This document shows, piece by piece, positions 57,669-64,000 of a stretch of DNA of 64,000 nt. Origin of the DNA: Acanthamoeba sp. SK_2022b (Eukaryota > Discosea > Longamoebia > Acanthamoebidae); the NCBI GenBank assembly GCA_027943245.1, contig JANDJZ010000023.1:124001-188000 (forward strand), in the 5' to 3' direction. Position 1 is the stretch's first letter, and each line of letters begins with the position of its first letter. Below the pieces are notes generated by a model. That model was not told the DNA's origin. It did not search any database and saw only the letters and a program-made list of their open reading frames with translations. The translations under genes and the position numbers were made by a program.

Positions 57669-60446
57669 GGAATTAGTAAGAGAGAAAGAGATCGATGGCC
57701 GAGCAAGCGCATCAGCGCACAGGCCGGGTATGGGAGCACCGAGCAAGCGCATCAGCGCACAGGCCGGGTATGGGAGCGGCAACCACAACCGCAACCATAA
57801 GGAGAACGCGAGGCTATGAGGAAACCACGCACCCAGGATAGCACTCTGTGTAGTTTTCGGACACGAAGCTGGGATCCAGCTCGCGCTTGTCGGTGGTCTT
57901 GCGCTTGAGCACGGTGTCGTCGCGCCGAAACACAGTGGCCATGCCCCGGTCCTTCAGCTCCTGGTCCGACAGCTTCTTGGTGGACACCATCGCCACATCT
58001 GGCACGGCCTTCTTGCCCTCTTCGCCGGCCCCGGCAGTATACTGCTCATCGGTGTTCGGATACGCCCACGCTTCTTCTCCGCCTTCACACGCACGCACAC
58101 AAAACGCGCATGAGCGCCGGGCGTTTGGCGTCGGGAGTCGGCTGGCGGTGTACCTTCTGGATAGGGCTCGGGATAGGGAGCGGCTTCGGGATAGGCGTCG
58201 GGGTAGCCGGGCCCAACCATGACTGGCATCTGTGGACCGAGGCTGGGTTCGTAGTGGTCGGGCGGATAGGCCGCCGGGCCGGTTGCAGCCATTTCGGGGG
58301 GCAGCGCGGGACCGGGTGCAGGGCCGCCCTTCTCGTCGTCGTCTTCGATCTCCATCTCGACCTCGTTGGTGTCATCGGCGCTGCCGGCGGGCGGCGGCTT
58401 GGCGGCATCGGCGGCGCCCTTCTTGATCTTGAGCTTGGGGACGTAGGCTTCCTCCTCTTCCTCCTCGCCGTCGTCCTTCACGTTGCCAAAGTAGGCCTTG
58501 CTTCTGTTCTGCTCGCGATACTTGAGCTCCCGCTCGTGCAGGCTGCCGGCATGCTGTGGCCGCTGCGGCTGCTTGCCCATGAGCTCCCGCAACAGCGCCA
58601 CCTCCTCCTCGTCGCCCTCGAACAGCTTCTCCTCCTGCCTCGGTTCGGCTGTTGTATCCACCGGCTCGCTCTCGACAGCCGCCTCCTGCTTCTTCGCCTC
58701 CATCTCGGCCAGCTTCTTGAGCCTCGCCTTTTCTATCTGCTCGGCGCTGGGCAGGCACACATAGTCGCCCACGTCGGGAAATATTCTGGTTTCACATAAG
58801 GTTGTATAGACCGGTCAGGCGTCAGTCAAACATCCACCCGAACCGCCGCAGGATCGCGAAAGCGCACGTACGAGTCCTCCTCCGAGGCCTTGGGCGGCGC
58901 GTCGTTCTTGCCGGCCGGCTTGATGAACCCGAGTGACAGGAGATCGGTGAGATCGGGCGTGACCTCCTTCTTGGGCCCCATAGGCTCGTTCGCTTCGGTT
59001 TCCGTGCATGCCTCGCGACCCTTGGTGGTCTCGCGACCCTCGTCGACCTCGCCCCCGCGCTCCTTGGCCTTCTTGGCCTTCCTCCTCCTCTCCCGGGGCC
59101 GTAGATAGCTCATGATTTTCGTCACGCGCTTGAGCACATCCTCGTTGATGCTACCGATCACGCGCTCCTCCGCCTTGGGGCAGTCCTCCTTGCTGCGGAG
59201 CAGCGTCGTCGGCAGCTCCGCGCTCAGGTCCGTCATATCGAAAACGAAGGTCGTTCGGCCCTTCATGAAACGGTCCACCGGCCGGACCTTCCCATTCTCT
59301 CTGCCCAACTCCACCCTAGGGGCAGGCAAAACCGCGTTGCCGATCAGCATGGTGAGCAGTTATTCTTCAGCGGGGACCAACCAACCGAGCCCGGGCGGTC
59401 TATACCTGTGCTTGATCATGAAATCGTTTTGCTCAAAGAGGAGATGGTGCACGCTCTGTGCCAGAGGCGTGCGAAACACGGGCTTTGCCGGGGCTGCCTC
59501 CTTGGTCGCCTCTTCCTGCTCGCCCTCTTCGCTGGATATGGTGGCACGCCGTCAGCGTCCGCTCGCCGAATCGAAAAATTAAAATAAAAGGGGTAGGGTT
59601 CCCGTACACTTCCATTCGCTTCTCCTTCGCCAGTTCGCTCCTGATCTTGTGCAGCAGCGAGTAATCGAGACCCTTCACCAAGTGGGTGTGCTCCATGTCT
59701 CCTCCGAGGTACTTGCTCTCTTCGATCTCCTTCTTCCTCATCTCCTCGTTAGACACACTGCACGCCAAACCCGCGCCGATGACGAAGATGACGACGATCG
59801 TCGGTGCCTGCTCTATCCTGTCGCTGCAGCAAAGGGCAAACTGCTCTCTTTGGAGGGGGAAGGAGAGGTGGGACGCACCCTTCCGGTGGAGCCACGGACT
59901 GGAAGCCTGCAGGCCGAAGCTCGGCCCCGGTGTCATAGTCGGGATTGGCGCCCTCTCGTCGCTCCTTGGCGCGGTCTCTGTACTTTTGCTCCTCGGCCTC
60001 CTTTTGCTTTCGCCTGGGCGCGGGTGAGCGACACCGTGGTGCGCACGAATGACGATGGCGCGCAGGGCAGGGAGAGGAGAGAGTGGGAGCGCGTACATCT
60101 TGTGCCGCGCCTTGTTTTCTTTGGCCTTCCTCTCCTTTTCCTTCTGTTGCACATGATCCTCCAAGTCACTGACAGCGCTCGGTTGTCAGAGAGCATGCAG
60201 AAAGGATGCCGCCGCCCCCCCGCAATCGAATGAATGGAAGGTACATGCGGCCAGCAGTTGGCTTGGCAGGGCGACGGAAGCGCCCACGGTCGTCGCCATC
60301 CGTGGATGCTCGAGCAGGAGTGCTCAGCAAGCGCCTAAAATCAGAGTTCGATTTCGGCCCTCTGCAGTAGCATGCATCAGCAAAAGAATCGTTCAACAGT
60401 GGAGAGAGAAGAACAGGAATGCCTACGGAGTGGGAAAGTCGGCCAT
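57186..60446 (-). CDS. splicing factor RED/IK
   Basis: Eleven exons: 60427-60446, 60245-60361, 60097-60168, 59879-60013, 59608-59757, 59406-59531, 58872-59315, 58154-58785, 57833-58082, 57425-57595, 57186-57333; 754 residues. The start sits in a 20-base micro-exon (MADFPTP), chosen because no in-frame ATG exists in exon 2. Diagnostic RED motifs in order: SNSDFRRLLSTP, KYRDRAKERREG, SKYLGGDMEHTHLVKGLDY, LPTTLLRSKEDCP, IMSYLRPRERRRK, FPDVGDYV, YTECYPGAYES and the C-terminal AYQFGVKMGDGRK. RED joins SMU1 in the spliceosomal B complex. A Pro/Tyr-rich insertion (YPDAYPEAAPYPEPYPE) replaces the Arg/Glu/Asp repeats that give the animal protein its name. Confidence 0.93.
57609..57666. repeat. (CA)29 microsatellite in RED intron
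   Basis: Uninterrupted CA run of 58 bases in intron 57596-57832, starting 14 bases after the donor as read on - (TG on the transcript). Confidence 0.97.
57699..57778. repeat. 40-base tandem duplication in RED intron
   Basis: Two adjacent copies of a 40-base unit beginning CCGAGCAAGCGCATCAGCGC, offset exactly 40, nearly identical, in the same intron as the CA run. Confidence 0.93.
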
Positions 60447-60628
60447 GTGCGCGTTGTTGGATGGAGAAAACAGATTTGCAACCACTTTTGAGACATTCCT
60501 TGCCATTTCTTTTTTGCAGCAGAGGAATTTATTGGCTTCGAGCGATAAATAACTGTAGTGTGGTGGGCCCAAAGCGTGGAGCCCTGTGTCCTTCCTTCTC
60601 GAGCGTGCGACGTAGAGGCCTGTTGAGC

Positions 60629-61611
60629 TTACACGACCTTCTTCTGGTGGAAAAAGTTCCTGCAGAGGACAGGCTCAGCATCCCGGACGGGATAGGACAG
60701 CGGGATTGGGGAGAAGCGTACTTGAGGTGCCTCACCTGCCAGAAGGCAGAGCCGATGAGAAGAAGGGTCTGAGCGACGGACCACCACATCACGCGGCTGT
60801 TAGTGGACTCGCTAGTGTCCCGGAAGGCCATCTCGCGTTTCTGCCGAGAAACAACAAAGTAGTGGTGAGCAGCTTGGTCTGAACCCTATCCCATGTCGTG
60901 CGACCAAGGCGCTACGTATATTGTACCTTCTGGTAAAGCTGCTCGCCGATGATCTCATGCACGGCGTCGTTCAGCTGACGCAGGTGAACCTCGATGGCTG
61001 GGCAAGCGAGAGAGAGAGAGAGAGAGAGTGAGATAAAGCAAGGGAACGGGTGAGCCCGAGAGAGATGTCAAAGTGTCATTGTTAAGCTGAACGGTACCGC
61101 TCAAGGACTCGAGACGAGCCACTTCGGCATAGTCCGTTGCGCCCACGCCAGTCTCAATCTCAACTTGCAGCTCCTGGGCGGCACGTATGAGTAATAGAGG
61201 GGACATGTCAAGATTGGATGTGGGGGAGCTTACGAATTCGGCGCCCTGAGCGAACCACTTGCCAGTGTTGGTCTGAAGGCAAATCTTGTGCTCGCCACCA
61301 ACCTGAGCTGTGAAGGCGTAGCGCCCTTCGGCACCAAGCTCCCTTCGGGCGATGAATTCGTTGGAGGGGCCATCGACGGTGACAATCCACCCCTTCTGCT
61401 CTCCCTGATGCTGATTGTAGGGATCGTCTCCCGCCTTCTTCTGCGTGCTTGTGTACTTGACCAGCACCAATGTGTCCTTCGGCACGTCTTCGAGGAAGCA
61501 TTTCCTGCCTCCTTCTTGAACTTCCATAAAGAGGGGCGATCCGATTGTGCCCAGCACCATCATCAATAGCACCACGCCCAAAGACAGCGCGATCAATCCA
61601 GCGGACTTCAT
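60629..61611 (-). CDS. p24/TMED-family cargo receptor (GOLD domain)
   Basis: Exons 61234-61611, 61098-61173, 60927-60997, 60722-60840, 60629-60659; 224 residues. The ATG at 61611 is preferred over an in-frame one at 61716 because a signal peptide ([19 protein letters not shown]) starts there. The GOLD domain has its disulfide pair at Cys38 and Cys111. A coiled-coil stretch ([19 protein letters not shown]) follows, then one membrane segment ([18 protein letters not shown]). The tiny last exon gives the tail [10 protein letters not shown] with the FF and KKxx signals for COPII and COPI. Such proteins cycle between ER and Golgi sorting GPI-anchored and other cargo. The -AATAAA lies at 60528-60533. 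Confidence 0.94.
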
Positions 61612-61774
61612 CTTCCGTATCTTGTGTAGATGTGGCGGTAGGCCTGCTGATTCGCTTGTGCTCTGGTTCTGCTTGTGGAGCCACCTAGCCACGTCAGCAC
61701 GCTGGCGAAATTTCATTCAGATAGCGGTTCGAAGCCCCCATGCGTGGGGGCTTGCAGCAAAGGCGTAGAAGCAG
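61612..61774. promoter_or_regulatory. divergent promoter, p24 / S-formylglutathione hydrolase
   Basis: 163 bases between divergent start codons, so the two genes probably share a bidirectional promoter. A longer p24 reading frame would extend into it (ATG at 61716). No TATA box seen. Confidence 0.5.
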
Positions 61775-63163
61775 ATGGCGCAGCTCAAGCAACTTTCGAC
61801 CGTCAAGTGCTGTGGAGGCCAGGTTCAGCGCTTCGAACACCACAGCGATGTGCTCTCGTGCGAGATGAAATTCTCTGTCTTCCTGCCACACCAAGCGCTG
61901 GAAGGCCAGAAAGTGCCCGTACGCTAACACCTCCAATTCGCCTTTCGACCCCGCGTACTTCAGCCTTAGCTACAGTGGGTGAACAGGTGGTGTACTTCCT
62001 CTCGGGCCTCACTTGCACAGACGAGAACTTCATCACCAAGGCTGGAGCGCAGCGTGCTGCTGCCAAGCACGGCCTCGCTCTCATCTGCCCCGACACCAGC
62101 CCTCGTACTCTTCCCCTTCCTTCAGAATGTGCTCCTACAACACCAAGAAAGCCCCTCCTCATTGTGGTAGTCAGGTGGTGTGGAGATTGAGGGCGCCGAC
62201 GCATCGTGGGACTTTGGCTTTGGCGCGGGCTTCTACGTCAACGCCACTGAGCCCAAGTGGGCCAAGCACTTCCGCATGTACGACTACGTAACAAAGGAGC
62301 TGCCCCAGCTCGTCAACGCCAACCTCCCCGTCGACTCCTCCCGCGTCTCCGTCTTCGGTCACAGCATGGGAGTATGCCACCACCCCATTCACCCACCCGC
62401 ACAGCGGTGTGTTCTGGCCTTGCAATGCTTCACATGTAGTGCTGACCATTGTCGCTACTTAGGGCCACGGAGCTCTCGTTTGTGCGCTCAAGAACCCTGG
62501 CATGTACAAGGTACGCGCATATGCTTGTCCAACGGTGACACTCTGGGCCATGTCATGACTTCGGCTCTCCCGCTCTTCTGGCCAACAGTCGGTGTCCGCC
62601 TTTGCCCCCATCTGCCACCCTTCGGCCTGTCCCTGGGGCGTCAAGGCCTTCACGGGCTACCTCGGCGAGAACAATGACGCCTGGAAGGTACGCGCAGGCA
62701 GTTGATGCCCGCCAGCACGCATTTAGATAATGCGCTCACACGAGCCACCTCTCAGGAGTACGACTCTACCCACCTCGTTAAGAGCTACAGCGGCCCCGCT
62801 CTCGACATCCTCATCGACCAGGTACTCTTTTTTTTCAAGTTTTTTTTGACGATGTTATTTTAAAAATAAATGTTTTGTTGGCGTTTGTCGTGCGTCGGCC
62901 AGGGCTCGGAGGACAAGTTTCTGAAGGAGCAGCTGAAGCCTGAGGACTTTGAAAGAGCAGCCGAAGACACCACCCACAAGGTGCAGGTCCGCATGCAGGA
63001 GGGCTACGACCACAGGTAACACCCCTTCCCGTCTCCCTCTTGTGACTTGACCCTGACCCTCGCGGTCTTTGGACATGTCTTCAACACGCCTACCCTTAGC
63101 TACTACTTCATCTCCACGTTCATTGACGACCACATCGCCCACCACGCCGCTCATCTCCACTGA
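61775..63163 (+). CDS. S-formylglutathione hydrolase (esterase D family)
   Basis: Eight exons: 61775-61918, 61987-62104, 62175-62371, 62463-62510, 62589-62687, 62756-62821, 62903-63015, 63100-63163; 282 residues, the usual family length. Hallmarks: [56 protein letters not shown], the nucleophile motif GHSMGGHGAL with Ser at about 151 (split by an intron after SMG), the [14 protein letters not shown] loop, [11 protein letters not shown] with the catalytic Asp region, and [16 protein letters not shown] with the catalytic His. It hydrolyses S-formylglutathione to formate and glutathione, the last step of glutathione-dependent formaldehyde detoxification in the cytosol. Confidence 0.96.
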
Positions 63164-63440
63164 CTGACCGAACATGCCCGCACGACCCTGGTAGCCAAGG
63201 CCAAGTATTGACACCGCCCCCAAGAGCCCCAATGTCTAGATTCCCTGCTGGCCCACCCCTTGCACGTGCTTGCACGCCCCGAACACCTGCGTTGGGCGTT
63301 TTAAATAATAAATAATATTTCAAAAATTTTGGTTTTGTTGCGTTCGTTGGTTGGGGCCTTGCACAGCCGGCACTCCTCCCCCCTCCCCTCCGCTCGCTCT
63401 TCTCTCGCCGCAGGTGTTTCACGGACATGGTGGTCTTCGT
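63164..63440. terminator. convergent 3' region, hydrolase / RasGEF
   Basis: 277 bases between two stop codons on opposite strands. AATAAA on + at 63307-63312 is the likely poly(A) signal of the hydrolase. No gene seen. Confidence 0.55.
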
Positions 63441-63522
63441 TTACGCGATGTCGGATTTGGCCGCACCTGTCGCGACCACACGCGAAAGAAAGGGGAGAGC
63501 AAGTGAGCGTGGGCACACATAC

Positions 63523-63553
<31 letters not shown>

Positions 63554-64000
63554 TAACCCTTCGGTTCGTAGGCCTTGGATAGGTCAAACATGTCTCTGTC
63601 GTTGTTCTGTGGCAGTTCTCGCAGGAAGGCCGCGATGTGGTCCACGTATTCAAAGTTGTAGGCGATTTGCTGGTATTGTTGAATTTCCTGCACGACGCTC
63701 ATTAGCTGGGCGATTGCAGTTGGGGGGGGGGGGATTTAGAGACACGACATACCGCGATGATGTTGTACATTAGCTCCCACTTGCCAAAGTTGACAAGTCC
63801 GTTGATCTCGTCCGGATTGGCGTCGTCGGAGAAGGTCAGGTCTGTCAAATATACACCACTGGCACCGGCACACATCAAACCGACCGGAGGAGGAGGAGCA
63901 AAGGCAACAACCACACCTCAGTACACGACGGGAGGAGGCCTGCACGAAGATAGGAGCGCGTACAGGAAAGGAATACAGGGAGGGTCCACGCTGTGTAGTG
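63441..64000 (-). CDS. RasGEF (CDC25-homology) protein, C-terminal end only
   Basis: Visible exons 63964-64000 (continues beyond the window), 63753-63858, 63558-63687, 63441-63466. They encode the last about 100 residues: SVDPPCIPFLGVYLTDLTF, then DDANPDEINGLVNFGKW, then EIQQYQQIAYNF and a short tail ending KSDIA. The P-C-(V/I)-P-F-(L)-G-x-Y-L-T-D-L-T-F motif and the following helix are the C-terminal hallmark of Ras guanine-nucleotide exchange domains. It should activate a Ras- or Rap-type GTPase; regulatory domains are outside the window. Confidence 0.9.

Noticed and set aside
61612..61716. 35-residue N-terminal extension of the p24 protein
   Set aside because: It would bury the signal peptide; the internal ATG gives standard family architecture.
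1..64000. tRNA, rRNA, transposase or retroelement genes
   Set aside because: Looked for cloverleaf-like segments, terminal repeats and polymerase motifs by eye; none found. A covariance-model scan would be needed to be certain.

Overview
The window reads as nuclear DNA of a free-living amoebozoan, most like Acanthamoeba. This is inferred from GC-rich exons, very short (about 55-150 base) GT-AG introns every 50-500 bases, tight gene spacing and the gene set; no organism-specific marker was checked. Exon maps were built by hand from reading frame, GT/AG sites and family motifs. In each spliced model every junction phase closes and the total is a multiple of three.

Left flank (1-14772): an ABC-F ATPase of the bacterial EttA type (5' end missing), a neuferricin-like heme-binding membrane protein, a low-complexity C2H2 zinc-finger protein, and a Rab GTPase ending in a Cys-x-Cys prenylation site, all on +. 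Then on - come a RhoGAP protein with three talin-F0-like ubiquitin folds and a mitochondrial-type 3-mercaptopyruvate sulfurtransferase.

Centre (15110-52714): one giant + strand gene fills about 37.6 kb. A signal-peptide exon and one intron precede a single 37.3-kb exon. Frame breaks aside, it encodes about 12,400 residues built on a strict six-residue (18-base) period, predicting an enormous secreted beta-solenoid. The hexads form 120-residue units and higher-order repeats of 1,476, 1,836 and other multiples of 18 bases. An Arg-Gly-Asp tripeptide recurs once in most units. Three short zones break the frame, all in near-identical repeats and mostly through small deletions, so assembly error is the leading explanation. 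This gene is the best candidate for something undescribed.

Right flank (52923-64000): a peroxisomal-type ABCD half transporter (-), a small YbaB/EbfC-like protein with a mitochondrial-looking leader (+), the splicing factor RED/IK (-), a p24/TMED cargo receptor (-), S-formylglutathione hydrolase (+), and the C-terminal end of a RasGEF (-). Head-to-head pairs share promoter regions of 163-337 bases; convergent pairs end 86-277 bases apart.

The flanking genes are ordinary housekeeping and signalling functions with no operon-like logic. Sulfurtransferase, S-formylglutathione hydrolase and the YbaB- and EttA-type proteins point to organellar or thiol metabolism only individually. No tRNA, rRNA, CRISPR array or transposase was seen.
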